A DNA stretch of 42,516 nucleotides. Source: Rhizobiaceae bacterium (GTDB taxonomy: Bacteria > Pseudomonadota > Alphaproteobacteria > Rhizobiales > Rhizobiaceae). The notes beneath the pieces were generated by a model. The model was not told the origin of the DNA. It ran no database searches and worked only from the letters and a program-made list of their open reading frames with translations. Positions 31,087-41,290 of this stretch are shown here, in pieces. The position numbers and the translations under genes are program-made. Numbering within the stretch: position 1 is the first letter of the stretch; each line of letters starts with the position of its first letter. The stretch is from contig CAJPFN010000084.1 in NCBI GenBank assembly GCA_905339215.1, forward strand, positions 1-42,516, given 5' to 3'.

Positions 31087-31385
31087 CGCCGCCCCGCGCG
31101 GACCGCATTTTGCAGTGCAGCGGAAAGAACTTGCTTTCCGGGTGCGGATAGCCCATATGCGGCCCATAGGCGCTTGGGCCGGATATCCGGCTTTCTCCTC
31201 CGAAGAGACTGGTTGCGTCTTTCTCTCCCCACGACTTTCCGGGCGAGACGAGACCCGCGGCATGAGGCCGTCGGGTTACGACAGCGCAGCCGCGCGGGCG
31301 AACGCCCGCCGCCTTGTCGTTTCACTGAAGTTTCCCGACCGCGGGTTGCGCCCCGCCGTCGCCACCGTGTTCGCGGCGCAAGGCC
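31087..31385 (+). promoter_or_regulatory. Long leader of the DEAD-box helicase gene
   Basis: About 300 bases without a gene upstream of the helicase start. It includes a perfect 14-bp palindrome GCCGGATATCCGGC (31178-31191) and a second GC-rich inverted pair around 31296-31310 (GCGCGGGCGAACGCCCGC). Long structured leaders are common for DEAD-box helicases, whose expression is often temperature-controlled or autoregulated. That role here is an inference; no promoter was identified with confidence. Confidence 0.4.
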
Positions 31386-32939
<1,554 letters not shown>

Positions 32940-32953
32940 CGGCGATCACTTTC

Positions 32954-32989
32954 CCGGCGCCGCTCCGTGCGGCGCCGGTCCGTCTTTTT
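32954..32989 (+). terminator. Rho-independent terminator after the helicase gene
   Basis: A perfect 10-bp stem CCGGCGCCGC (32954-32963) / GCGGCGCCGG (32969-32978) with loop TCCGT, followed by TCCGTCTTTTT. It lies 14 bases after the helicase stop and isolates the next gene (MFS transporter). Of the hairpins noted here, the one with the clearest T-run. Confidence 0.85.
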
Positions 32990-33103
32990 GGACCAAGTTC
33001 CCGCCGGGTGGTCCAATTGCGCGCCCGACCTGTCCGGGCTACGCCCCCGCGGATCGCAAAGGCCGTCGCGCAATACGCGCCGGACACAAGAGCGGGGAAA
33101 ACG

Positions 33104-34300
33104 ATGACCGGGATCGCCACGCTGGCTCTTGCCTACGTGCTGTCGCAGTTCTACCGGTCATTCCTGGCCGTTCTAACGCCGTCGCTGATCGCCGATCTCG
33201 GTATCGACAAGGCCGGCCTTTCCGCCGCCTCGGGTGCCTATTTCATCGCCTTCGCGCTGGCGCAGTTCCCGGTCGGCGTCTTCCTCGACCGTTTCGGCCC
33301 GCGGCGCACCGCGGCCGCGATCATGACGCTCGGCGGCGCCGGCGGCGCTTTCCTGTTTTCCGCCGCGACGGCGCCCTGGATGATCACCGCAGCGATGGCC
33401 ATGATCGGCGTCGGCTGTGCGCCGATCCTCATGGCCTCGCTGTTCATCTTCGCAAAATCCTATTCTCCGGCCCGTTTCGCCGTGCTCGCCTCGTGGATGG
33501 TCGCCTTCGGCTCCACCGGCAATATCATCGGCGCGGCACCTCTCGCTGCAGCCGCCGAGGCCTTCGGCTGGCGGGCATCGATGGCCGGGCTCGGCATTGT
33601 CACGCTGCTCGTCGCAGTCGCCGTCCTTTTCGTCGTCCGCGATCCGGAGAGCGACGGCCGCGGAGACGGCGCCGGGCTGTCCGGCTACCTCGAACTGCTG
33701 CGCATGCGGGTGCTGTGGGCAATCATCCCGCTGGCGGCGCTCAACTACGCGCCGCCGATGGGTATCCGCGCGCTGTGGGCCGGTCCCTATCTCGCCGACA
33801 CCTACGGCGCCGACGCGATCGCGATCGGCCAGGCGACGCTGTACATGGCCTTCGCAATGGCCGCGGGCGCGTTCATCTACGGTCCCCTCGACACGCTGTT
33901 CCGCACGCGAAAATGGGTCGCCTTCGTCGGCAATGCCGTCGGCGTCGCCGCGCTCGCCTGGCTGGCGCTTTACCCGGTGACGACGATTGCGGCCTCTTCC
34001 GCGGCTTTCGTCGTCATCGGCCTGTTCGGCGGCTCCTATGGGCTGCTGATGGCGCATGCGCGCGCCTTCCTGCCGTCGCACCTGACGGGCAGGGGCGTGA
34101 CGCTGATGAATTTCTTCTCGATCGGCGGCGTCGGCGCCATGCAGTTCGCCACCGGCGCCGTCGTCACTGCTGCGACCGTGCCCGGCGACCCGGCCGCGGC
34201 CTACCGCATGCTATTCCTGTTCTATGCCGTCACGCTTGTCGTCGCGCTCGTCGCCTACCTGCCGGCGAAGGATGCGAAGCCCGCGGCTACCGGCCACTGA
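33104..34300 (+). CDS. MFS transporter
   Basis: 398 residues from the ATG at 33104 (GGGGAAAACG upstream); the in-frame region before it is not hydrophobic. Twelve predicted membrane helices; the loop 2-3 MFS signature is FPVGVFLDRFGPRRTAAAIM (residues about 55-74). Substrate not predictable. Stands alone between the terminator at 32989 and the convergent TetR gene. Confidence 0.88.
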   Translation: MTGIATLALAYVLSQFYRSFLAVLTPSLIADLGIDKAGLSAASGAYFIAFALAQFPVGVFLDRFGPRRTAAAIMTLGGAGGAFLFSAATAPWMITAAMAMIGVGCAPILMASLFIFAKSYSPARFAVLASWMVAFGSTGNIIGAAPLAAAAEAFGWRASMAGLGIVTLLVAVAVLFVVRDPESDGRGDGAGLSGYLELLRMRVLWAIIPLAALNYAPPMGIRALWAGPYLADTYGADAIAIGQATLYMAFAMAAGAFIYGPLDTLFRTRKWVAFVGNAVGVAALAWLALYPVTTIAASSAAFVVIGLFGGSYGLLMAHARAFLPSHLTGRGVTLMNFFSIGGVGAMQFATGAVVTAATVPGDPAAAYRMLFLFYAVTLVVALVAYLPAKDAKPAATGH

Positions 34301-34320
34301 GACATCCGCCTGGCCTGCCT

Positions 34321-35022
34321 CTACCCGTTCGCGTCGGCCGGCTCGGCCGCAAAATAGCGCCCGGCGATCTCCTGCGGCGAGGGCGGATTGGTCAACAGGG
34401 GAATGAGGGAGATTTCGGCCAGCGCCCGGTGGTCCAGCATGCCGCCCGCGGCGCCGATCATGGCGCGATCCTGGTTCGAGTAGCAGGCATAGCCGTGCGG
34501 CGCCATGACGAGGTAGGAGGCGATCCTGTAGGGATCCCCGGGGATGACGAGGCCTTCGTCCTGGCAGCGCTCGATCGCATCGGTCAGCGACTTCAGGGCG
34601 TCTGCGTTGATCCGCTCGCGCGATTTCGCGCGACTCACCTCGTCGCCGCGATTGCCGAACATCAGCCAGAATGCGCCCGGGTTTTCCTCGGCGAAGCGGA
34701 TATAGGCGTCGTCGAGCGCATAGAGCCGTTCGAGGGCGTCCGCGCCGGCCCGGGCGAGCTCGACCTCCTGGTAGCGGCGCAGCCTGTCGAAGCCCCTTTC
34801 TGCGAGAGCCTCCAATAGGGCGGCCTTGTCGGCGAAATGGCGATAGACCGCCGGGTGCGACACGCCGAGCGCGGCCGCCAGCTCGCGCAGGGAGAAATCC
34901 GGGCTGTGACGCGCGGCGATGAGTTCAAGAGCGGCCTCCTGCAAGGCGTTGCGGAGGTCACGGTGGTGATAGCCGACCCTCTTGCCGGTCTTCTGCGTGA
35001 GACCCACGGGCTTCTTCCCCAA
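34321..35022 (-). CDS. TetR-family transcriptional regulator
   Basis: 233 residues. N-terminal helix-turn-helix at about 25-70 (ALELIAARHSPDFSLRELAA, ALGVSHPAVYRHFADKAALL), and a C-terminal ligand domain of the WHG type (ENPGAFWLMFGNRGDEVSRA). Divergent from the serine hydrolase gene; the 222-base gap contains a 19-bp near-palindrome (35128-35146) suited to a dimeric TetR. It probably represses the hydrolase, itself or both; the MFS gene is convergent and a less likely target. Confidence 0.9.
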   Translation of the reverse strand: MGKKPVGLTQKTGKRVGYHHRDLRNALQEAALELIAARHSPDFSLRELAAALGVSHPAVYRHFADKAALLEALAERGFDRLRRYQEVELARAGADALERLYALDDAYIRFAEENPGAFWLMFGNRGDEVSRAKSRERINADALKSLTDAIERCQDEGLVIPGDPYRIASYLVMAPHGYACYSNQDRAMIGAAGGMLDHRALAEISLIPLLTNPPSPQEIAGRYFAAEPADANG

Positions 35023-35127
35023 TCTCAGGCGCCGGGATAGCCCGACTTCACGCCACGATTCCGCGACCCTGCTACGTGCCGCACGGCGCGCGCCACACCA
35101 CTATTGACGAGTCGCCCGTTTGCGGCA

Positions 35128-35146
35128 ATGTTACCGGTGGTTACAT
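35128..35146. promoter_or_regulatory. Candidate TetR operator
   Basis: ATGTTACCGGTGGTTACAT: arms of eight bases match in seven positions about a three-base centre. Located 105 bases upstream of the TetR start and 98 upstream of the serine hydrolase start, in the divergent promoter zone. Palindrome seen; the protein that binds it is inferred from position. Confidence 0.55.
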
Positions 35147-35244
35147 CGCATAACAATCGATGGAACCGACAGGTCCATGGCGAGCGGCGGCTGAAGGAGC
35201 GCCTCCCGCCATTCCGGGCCGATCAAAACGGGAGGGAGATCTTG

Positions 35245-36474
35245 ATGACGAAATTCACTCACGCAGCGCGCGCCGGTACGCTGGCCATGGCCGTGAGCCT
35301 GGGCGCGTTCCCGCAGGCAATGGCGCAGGACGACGCGCGCTGGCTCACGCCGACGATGATCGGCGCCCGCGCGCACATGTTCGAACCGAGCCTGAACTAC
35401 CTGACGTTCCAGCACATGGACCAGATGTTCGCGACCCGCGGCGTGGCGGCGGGCAACGCGGTCTGGGAACTGCCCAGCGAACCCGTCTCCCTGGAGGGCG
35501 ACTACGCGATCGGCGACAAGACGATGAGGCTGGCCGAGGCGCTGGAAGCCACCTCCACCAATGCGCTGGTCGTCGTGAAGAACGGCAAGATCGTCCATGA
35601 GACCTATCGCAACGGCAGCGATGCGGGCACGCGGTTCCTGACTTTCTCGGTCGCGAAATCCTATGTTTCGACACTGATCGGCCTGGCGCTCGCCGACGGC
35701 GCGATCAAGAGCCTCGACGACAAGGTGACCGACTACCTGCCGGAAATGAAGGGCAGCGGCTATGACGGCCCGACGATCCGCGATCTCCTGCGCATGCGCT
35801 CGGGCGTCGACTGGCTGGAGGTCTACCAGTTCGGCAGCGAGACGCAGCTGACCAAGGTGCACGACAACTCGCTGGTCGCTTACCGCTACCGGTGGTGCGA
35901 CTACGCGGCGAATGAATCGAAACCAGGTCCCAACAAGCCCGACGCCGCCTTCAACTATGCGACCCTTGACACCAGCGTGCTCGGCTGCGTGCTGGAAAAG
36001 GCGGTCGGCAAGACAGGCGCCGAGTACATGTCGGAGAAGCTGTGGAAGCCGGCGGGCATGGAGAGCGACGCATACTGGATCATGGACGGGCCGGATTCGG
36101 TCGGGCGCGAGTTCTTCGGCGCCGGCTTCGCCGCCACAGCGCGCGACCACGCCCGCTTCGGCCTAATGTTCCTCAACGGCGGCGTGGCCAACGGCAATCA
36201 GGTGGTGCCGGCGGACTGGGTCCGCCAGGCGACCGTTCCGGACGAGGGCTACGAGCCGGTCGCGCCGGGCGAGCCGCTCGGCTACCAGTACCAATGGTGG
36301 ACCTTCGCGGGTTCCGATGCCTATGCCGCACTCGGCCTTCACCACCAGTACATCTATGTCGACCCAGCTAACGACATGGTGATCGTCAAGATCACGCACA
36401 CGCCGGAACCGGTCGGGCGCGACGGGGAGAACATGCAACTCTTCGCCCAGATCACGAAGCGCCTGGGCGGCTGA
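35245..36474 (+). CDS. Secreted serine hydrolase, class C beta-lactamase family
   Basis: 409 residues from the ATG at 35245 (GGAGGGAG upstream). Signal peptide 1-28 (cleavage near AMA-QD). SxxK catalytic motif SVAK (S135/K138) in FLTFSVAKSYVSTLIGLALA, a tyrosine motif region YATLDTSVLGCVLEKAVG, and a HHQYIYV segment in the KTG-equivalent position. The closest family pattern is the 6-aminohexanoate-dimer hydrolase / esterase EstB group rather than true beta-lactamases. Periplasmic; substrate unknown. Probably under the divergent TetR regulator. Confidence 0.88.
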   Translation: MTKFTHAARAGTLAMAVSLGAFPQAMAQDDARWLTPTMIGARAHMFEPSLNYLTFQHMDQMFATRGVAAGNAVWELPSEPVSLEGDYAIGDKTMRLAEALEATSTNALVVVKNGKIVHETYRNGSDAGTRFLTFSVAKSYVSTLIGLALADGAIKSLDDKVTDYLPEMKGSGYDGPTIRDLLRMRSGVDWLEVYQFGSETQLTKVHDNSLVAYRYRWCDYAANESKPGPNKPDAAFNYATLDTSVLGCVLEKAVGKTGAEYMSEKLWKPAGMESDAYWIMDGPDSVGREFFGAGFAATARDHARFGLMFLNGGVANGNQVVPADWVRQATVPDEGYEPVAPGEPLGYQYQWWTFAGSDAYAALGLHHQYIYVDPANDMVIVKITHTPEPVGRDGENMQLFAQITKRLGG

Positions 36475-36514
36475 ACCCGGCACGCTCTTGGGTGCGCCTG
36501 CGATGCAACCGCAG

Positions 36515-36543
36515 TCTTCTCCCCGTGTGTCGCGGGGAGAAGA
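36515..36543. repeat. REP-like hairpin between convergent genes (possible bidirectional terminator)
   Basis: An 11-bp perfect stem TCTTCTCCCCG (36515-36525) / CGGGGAGAAGA (36533-36543) with a 7-base loop. CTTCTCCCCG ... CGGGGAGAAG palindromes are widespread intergenic repeats in Mesorhizobium-type genomes. It sits between the convergent serine hydrolase and alpha/beta hydrolase genes, where it could limit read-through both ways, though no long T-run follows. Confidence 0.7.
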
Positions 36544-36605
36544 GACCAGCGGGACGATGAGGGCGGCGCCTTTACCGATCGTTGCCGCGACGCTGACGGC
36601 GAAGA

Positions 36606-37583
36606 TCAGGAAACAAGCCCAAGCGACTTGATCCATTCGACGATCTTCGCCGCCAGCGGCTCGGTCGTCGAAGGCGACAGAGCGTCGCCGGCGATGACAT
36701 GGTTGTACGGGTCGCCGCTGTCGTCGACCGTGACGATCTCGTGCGGCGCACCCCATTTTCCCGCGATCTCGCGCGACAGCTCGGGCCGTACGACGGCGTC
36801 CTTGTCCGATAGCACGAACAGCGCCGGCACGCGTGTCGTCTCGACCGGTGCATCGTAGGCTAGCCTGGTCAGCGCCGCCATCGGCAGCGTCGACTCGATC
36901 GGGTAACGCGTCGTCCAGAACTTCGCATGGAGATCGTTGACGGGCGTGAAGCCGCGCTCGGCGCCAGCGACGAGGCGCGCGATCTGCGCCCCCCATGGCA
37001 TGGTCAGGATCTCTGCCCCGGCGGCCTGCACGCCATAGTTCGGCGAGATCATCACCAGGCCGGCAACGTCGCCGATGGAACCCGGTTGGGTCGCCGCCCA
37101 ACTCGCCAGGGAAGCCCCCGTCGAGACGCCGATCACGATGACCCGCTCGCCGATGAAGCGGGCGATCGCCAGCGCTTCGGCGTAGTCGTTCACCCAGGCG
37201 TTGACCGACCCGGTCGCCATGGCGGCGCCGTCCTGCCCGTGGCCGGTCAGCCGGGTATAGAAGAGGTTGGCGCCGATCGCCGCAGCGACACGGTCGGCGA
37301 GAGGGCGGACCTCGCCCTTGCTCGCCGAGAAGCCGTGTACGTAGACGAGCGCGATCGGCGTCCTCGCCTTGGTTGTCTGGTCGGCCCAGACGATCTCCTT
37401 GGTGAGGTCGGGCCTTACGGCTGCCACCGACGCCTCCGTTCGCGCCAGATAGGCTTCCGGATCGCCGCCGATAATAGCGGGATCGAAGGCTACGGTGGTG
37501 TCGGCCGCCACTCGAGGACCGGCGAGGAACAGGCCGGTGGCGGTGGCGAGGGCAACGGCTGCAGAGATGAGCAGGCGCTTCAC
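36606..37583 (-). CDS. Alpha/beta-fold hydrolase (lysophospholipase/carboxylesterase-like), exported
   Basis: 325 residues with an N-terminal signal (MKRLLISAAVALATATGLFL, cleavage near VAA-DT). Oxyanion segment IALVYVHGFSASKGEVRPLA, nucleophile S154 in VIGVSTGASLA, acid in FVLSDKDAVVRPE, and histidine in GDPYNHVIAGDALS: a complete Ser-Asp-His triad. Resembles the serine aminopeptidase S33 / monoacylglycerol lipase group. Overlaps the upstream SDR gene by four bases (37580-37583), forming a two-gene operon. Confidence 0.87.
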   Translation of the reverse strand: MKRLLISAAVALATATGLFLAGPRVAADTTVAFDPAIIGGDPEAYLARTEASVAAVRPDLTKEIVWADQTTKARTPIALVYVHGFSASKGEVRPLADRVAAAIGANLFYTRLTGHGQDGAAMATGSVNAWVNDYAEALAIARFIGERVIVIGVSTGASLASWAATQPGSIGDVAGLVMISPNYGVQAAGAEILTMPWGAQIARLVAGAERGFTPVNDLHAKFWTTRYPIESTLPMAALTRLAYDAPVETTRVPALFVLSDKDAVVRPELSREIAGKWGAPHEIVTVDDSGDPYNHVIAGDALSPSTTEPLAAKIVEWIKSLGLVS

Positions 37584-38473
37584 GAGTCTATTCCGTTTCG
37601 GCTGCGGCTTTCGGACTGCGATGGCGCTCGCGGAGCGAGCTTTCGTTCAGCTGCCGCGGCGGCGTCGCGCTTTCCGTCAGGTATGGGCCGCCGGTCCCAA
37701 CCGGTCATCCGGTTTACCAGCGCGTAGCGCAGCGGCTGGGGCAGGGCCGAAAGAAAGCGCATGAACACCGTCAGCCGCCGCGGAAAGCTGGTCTCGAAGC
37801 CGCCATGGCGCAGCGCCCGCGACACGCGCTCCACGGCGCGGTCCGTTGCCATGAGGAACGGCATGCGGAAGGTGATCTTCTCGGTAAGCAGCGTCTGGAC
37901 GAAACCGGGATTGATGATCTGGATGCGGATGTTGAGCTTGTCGAGATCGTACTTGAGCGACTCGGCGAGATGGTTGAGAGCCGCCTTGGAACTGCCGTAG
38001 GCGGCTGCGGCCGGCCAGCCAGAGAACGCGGTGACGGAACTTATGATCGCGATCTGGCCCCTGCGCCGACCGCGCATTCTCGCTACCGTCGGAACCAGCC
38101 CGTAGATGACGCCAAGCAGATTGACCTCGTAGGTGCGCACGAAATTGGATGTCTGCATCCGCTCGACGCGCGTCGGATAGAAGACGCCGGCGTTGAACAC
38201 GGCAAGCGCGAGCGGTCCGGCATTGCGTTCGATGTCATCGACGATTCCCGCCATCGCTGCTTCGTCCGCAACGTCTCCCGGGAAAGACAGGATGCCGCCG
38301 GCGAGCCCGGACGCCTCCTCGGCGAGTTCGTCGAGGCGTTCCTTGTCGCGGGAGGTCACGGCGACGGTGTACCCCCGCCGCGCCAGGTCGAGGGCGAGTT
38401 CCCTGCCGATCCCACTGCTGGCGCCGGTGATCCAGGCGACGCCGTCTGTCGGACCCGCACGGTAGAGCCCCAT
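37580..38473 (-). CDS. Short-chain dehydrogenase/reductase
   Basis: 297 residues from the ATG at 38473. Cofactor motif TGASSGIG (16-23), NAG at 94-96, and catalytic S146, Y159 and K163 in ISSVTAFSGWPAAAAYGSSK: a classical SDR with all active-site residues. The C-terminal extension (about 240-297) is arginine-rich. Substrate unknown. First gene of an operon with the downstream hydrolase, a pairing that suggests lipid or ester metabolism (inference). Confidence 0.9.
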   Translation of the reverse strand: MGLYRAGPTDGVAWITGASSGIGRELALDLARRGYTVAVTSRDKERLDELAEEASGLAGGILSFPGDVADEAAMAGIVDDIERNAGPLALAVFNAGVFYPTRVERMQTSNFVRTYEVNLLGVIYGLVPTVARMRGRRRGQIAIISSVTAFSGWPAAAAYGSSKAALNHLAESLKYDLDKLNIRIQIINPGFVQTLLTEKITFRMPFLMATDRAVERVSRALRHGGFETSFPRRLTVFMRFLSALPQPLRYALVNRMTGWDRRPIPDGKRDAAAAAERKLAPRAPSQSESRSRNGIDS

Positions 38474-38579
38474 GTTTCCGTCCCCCGGTCTGCTTCGTTT
38501 TGGCCGGGAAGGTAGCATTCCGGGCCGGGGCGCCGCAATCGGCAGCGCGCGAGAACGACGTTTCTGGAAACGCCGTTGA

Positions 38580-38629
38580 TGCGCAAAATGCGTCCTTGAA
38601 GAGGTCGCCGACGCTTTCTATTTTGCGCA
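38580..38629. promoter_or_regulatory. Inverted repeat upstream of cysteine synthase; candidate operator
   Basis: Perfect 10-bp arms TGCGCAAAAT (38580-38589) and ATTTTGCGCA (38620-38629), 30 bases apart, ending 20 bases before the cysK start. GCGCAAAAT half-sites resemble Lrp/AsnC-type recognition sequences in alphaproteobacteria, but the regulator is not identified and none is adjacent. Confidence 0.5.
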
Positions 38630-38649
38630 ATCTTTGCAGGGAAATCCCA

Positions 38650-39684
38650 ATGTACAATTCGGTGATCGATGCCATCGGCGGCACGCCGCTCATCCGTCTG
38701 AGGCGCGCCTCGGAGGAAACCGGCTGCGAGATCCTCGGCAAGGCCGAATTCATGAATCCCGGCCAGTCGGTGAAGGATCGCGCCGGCCTGTTCATCATCC
38801 GCGACGCCGAGAAGAAGGGGCTGCTCCGGCCCGGCGGCGTCATCGTCGAGGGTACTGCCGGCAATACCGGCATCGGGCTGACCGTGGTCGCCAAGGCGCT
38901 CGGCTACCGCACCGTGATCGTCATCCCCGACACGCAGAGCCAGGAGAAGAAGGACGCGCTGCGCCTGCTCGGTGCCGAGCTGATCGAGGTGCCGGCGGTT
39001 CCCTACAAGAATCCGAATAATTACGTGAAGTTGTCGGGAAGGCTGGCGGCGGAACTGGCGCGCAGCGAGCCGAACGGCGCCATCTGGGCCAACCAGTTCG
39101 ACAATGTGGCGAACCGCGACGGCCACGTCCGCACCACGGCTCAGGAGATCTGGACGCAGACCGACGGCAGGATCGACGGCTTCGTCTCGGCGGTCGGTAC
39201 CGGCGGGACGCTGGCCGGTGTTGCCATAGGCCTGCGCGAGAAGGACCCGTCGGTGAAGATCGCGCTCGCCGATCCACTCGGCGCCGCGCTCTACAGCTTC
39301 TATACCGAAGGCGTGCTGAAGGCCGATGGCAGCTCGATCACCGAGGGCATCGGCCAGGGGCGCATCACCGCCAATCTCGACGGCTTCACCCCGAATTTCT
39401 CCTTCCAGGTCCCCGACGAAGAGGCGCTGCCGATCATCTTCGACCTGGTGCAGGAGGAGGGGCTATGCCTCGGCGGATCCACGGGCATCAACATTGCCGG
39501 CGCCATCCGCCTTGCGCGCGAACTCGGCCCCGGACACCGGATCGTGACGATTCTTTGTGATTACGGCACACGATATCAGTCGAAGCTCTTCAATCCCGTC
39601 TTTCTGCGTGGCAAGAACTTGCCGGTGCCGGCCTGGATGGAAATGACTCCATCCTACGACGTGCCCTACGAGCAAGTTGCCTGA
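38650..39684 (+). CDS. cysK: Cysteine synthase (O-acetylserine sulfhydrylase family)
   Basis: 344 residues from the ATG at 38650 (AGGGA upstream; the open frame before it lacks family similarity). PLP lysine K42 in NPGQSVKDRAGLF; phosphate/substrate loop EGTAGNTGIGLT (a variant of the common EPTSGNTGI); SAVGTGGTLAGVA. Makes cysteine from O-acetylserine and sulfide. Longer than enterobacterial CysK; the EGTAGNTGIG form is common in rhizobia and in fungal cysteine synthase-like proteins. First gene of an operon with alaX (TGATG overlap), the sulfurtransferase and a GNAT gene. Confidence 0.88.
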   Translation: MYNSVIDAIGGTPLIRLRRASEETGCEILGKAEFMNPGQSVKDRAGLFIIRDAEKKGLLRPGGVIVEGTAGNTGIGLTVVAKALGYRTVIVIPDTQSQEKKDALRLLGAELIEVPAVPYKNPNNYVKLSGRLAAELARSEPNGAIWANQFDNVANRDGHVRTTAQEIWTQTDGRIDGFVSAVGTGGTLAGVAIGLREKDPSVKIALADPLGAALYSFYTEGVLKADGSSITEGIGQGRITANLDGFTPNFSFQVPDEEALPIIFDLVQEEGLCLGGSTGINIAGAIRLARELGPGHRIVTILCDYGTRYQSKLFNPVFLRGKNLPVPAWMEMTPSYDVPYEQVA

Positions 39685-40427
39685 TGACATTCCAGACCGC
39701 CGCCCTCTTCCGAGACGATGCCTATCTGAAGGAAACCGAGGCGACGGTACTTGCGGTCAATGACCGCGGCGGCATCATCCTCGACCGAACGGTATTCTAC
39801 GCCACGTCGGGCGGCCAGCCGGGCGACACCGGCGCGATCACGCGCGCCGACGGCTCGGTGATCCGCATCGCCGCGACGGTGACCGGCGAAACCAAGGACG
39901 AGATCATCCACATCCCCGCCGATGACAGTGTTCTTCCCTCGGTCGGCGAGACCGTCCGCGTCGCCATCGACTGGGAGCGGAGGCTGAATCTGATGCGCAT
40001 GCACACGGCCTGCCATCTCGTCTCGGTGATCTGCCCGTTCCCGATCACCGGCGCGTCGGTGGCCGAGGACGACAGCCGCATCGACCTCGATATCCCGGAT
40101 CCGAGCTACACGAAGGAACTTGTCACCGAGCGGCTCATGGAGATGGTGCGCGCAGACCACCCCGTTTCCATCCGCTGGATCACAGACGAGGAACTTGCCG
40201 GCAATCCGGGACTGGTCAAGTCGAAGAACGTGCGTCCGCCGATGGGCACCGGTCGCATCCGGCTGGTCCTGATCGGCGAGGACGCTTGCGTCGACAGCCA
40301 GCCCTGCGGCGGCACTCACGTGCGTTCGACCGCCGAGATCGGTGAGATTCACATCGGCAAGATCGAGAAGAAGGGGCGGGAGAACCGCCGTTTCCGCATC
40401 CGTTTCGGACCGGCGCCGGCGAACTGA
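39684..40427 (+). CDS. Alanyl-tRNA editing protein (AlaX family)
   Basis: 247 residues homologous to the editing part of alanyl-tRNA synthetase. A glycine-rich N-terminal motif FYATSGGQPGDTG (38-50) and the zinc-binding sets HTACH (H107, H111) and QPCGGTH (C208, H212) are all present, so it should hydrolyse Ser- or Gly-tRNA(Ala) in trans. The length fits the AlaX-M class. Coupled to cysK by TGATG; serine/cysteine metabolism and misacylation control share substrates, which makes the pairing sensible. Confidence 0.92.
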   Translation: MTFQTAALFRDDAYLKETEATVLAVNDRGGIILDRTVFYATSGGQPGDTGAITRADGSVIRIAATVTGETKDEIIHIPADDSVLPSVGETVRVAIDWERRLNLMRMHTACHLVSVICPFPITGASVAEDDSRIDLDIPDPSYTKELVTERLMEMVRADHPVSIRWITDEELAGNPGLVKSKNVRPPMGTGRIRLVLIGEDACVDSQPCGGTHVRSTAEIGEIHIGKIEKKGRENRRFRIRFGPAPAN

Positions 40428-40436
40428 GGGACCGCG

Positions 40437-41288
40437 ATGGTCGACAAGAGCCCGTTCATCATGGAGCCCGACTGGCTGGCGGAGCGTCTCGGCGCCCCCG
40501 GCCTGTCGATCGTTGACGGCTCCTGGTACCTGCCGGCCCAGCGCCGCGACGCCAAGGCCGAATACGATGCGGCGCACATCCCCGGCGCGGTCTTCTTCGA
40601 TCAGGACCTCGTCGTCGATCCCGCATCGAGCCTGCCGCACACCCTGCCGTCAGCGTCGCTATTCGCCCGCTTCGCCGGTTCGATGGGCATCTCGGCTGAC
40701 GACACGATCGTCGTTTACGACGGCCCCGGCCTGTTTTCGGCGCCGCGCGTTTGGTGGATGTTCCGCGTCATGGGGGTTGCGGAGGTCTTTGTCCTCGGCG
40801 GCGGATTCGACCGCTGGAAGGCGGAAGGCCGGCCGGTGACCGCCGAACCGACGCGAATCGCCTCTTGCGTCTTCCATCCCGATTTCGACGCCGAGCGGGT
40901 GGTGCCCTTCGCCGAGATGCGCGACATCGTCGCCGGGGGAAGCGCCCAGATCGCCGACGCCAGACCCGCAGGGCGCTTCGCCGCGACCGATCCGGAGCCA
41001 CGCCCCGGCCTGCGCGGCGGCCACATGCCGGGGGCGAAGAACGTGCCCGCGCTCTCGCTGTCGCGCAATGGCGAACTCCTGCCGCTCGACGAACTCAGAG
41101 CCGTCCTCGAGGGTGCCGGCCTCGACCTGTCGAAGCCGATCGTCACATCCTGCGGCTCGGGCGTCACCGCGGCGACGATATCGTTCGCGCTCTATTCGCT
41201 CGGCAAGGGCGACCATCGCCTCTACGACGGCTCGTGGACGGAGTGGGGCGGCCATCCCGACACGCCGGTGGTCACCGGGAAGGACTGA
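40437..41288 (+). CDS. sseA: 3-mercaptopyruvate / thiosulfate sulfurtransferase
   Basis: 283 residues, two tandem rhodanese domains (about 10-135 inactive, 155-280 catalytic). Catalytic loop with C239 in VTSCGSGVTAATIS; the CGSGVTA form marks mercaptopyruvate sulfurtransferases. CRE-like domain-1 signatures IVDGSWYLP and HIPGAVFFDQD are intact. Moves sulfur from mercaptopyruvate (a cysteine breakdown product) to acceptors. Ten bases after alaX; second sulfur-amino-acid gene of the operon. Confidence 0.92.
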   Translation: MVDKSPFIMEPDWLAERLGAPGLSIVDGSWYLPAQRRDAKAEYDAAHIPGAVFFDQDLVVDPASSLPHTLPSASLFARFAGSMGISADDTIVVYDGPGLFSAPRVWWMFRVMGVAEVFVLGGGFDRWKAEGRPVTAEPTRIASCVFHPDFDAERVVPFAEMRDIVAGGSAQIADARPAGRFAATDPEPRPGLRGGHMPGAKNVPALSLSRNGELLPLDELRAVLEGAGLDLSKPIVTSCGSGVTAATISFALYSLGKGDHRLYDGSWTEWGGHPDTPVVTGKD

Positions 41289-41290
41289 GG

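Noticed and set aside
35245-36474. Antibiotic-resistance beta-lactamase
   Set aside because: The SxxK motif is present, but the surrounding motifs fit the esterase/6-aminohexanoate-dimer hydrolase group and there is no AmpC-type KTG; calling it a resistance gene is not supported.
36163-36640. Minus-strand frame with a hydrophobic stretch (VAWACFLIFAVSVAATIGKG)
   Set aside because: It overlaps the hydrolase C-terminus in another frame and then the serine hydrolase antisense, and crosses the REP-like hairpin. No ribosome site or homologous domain.
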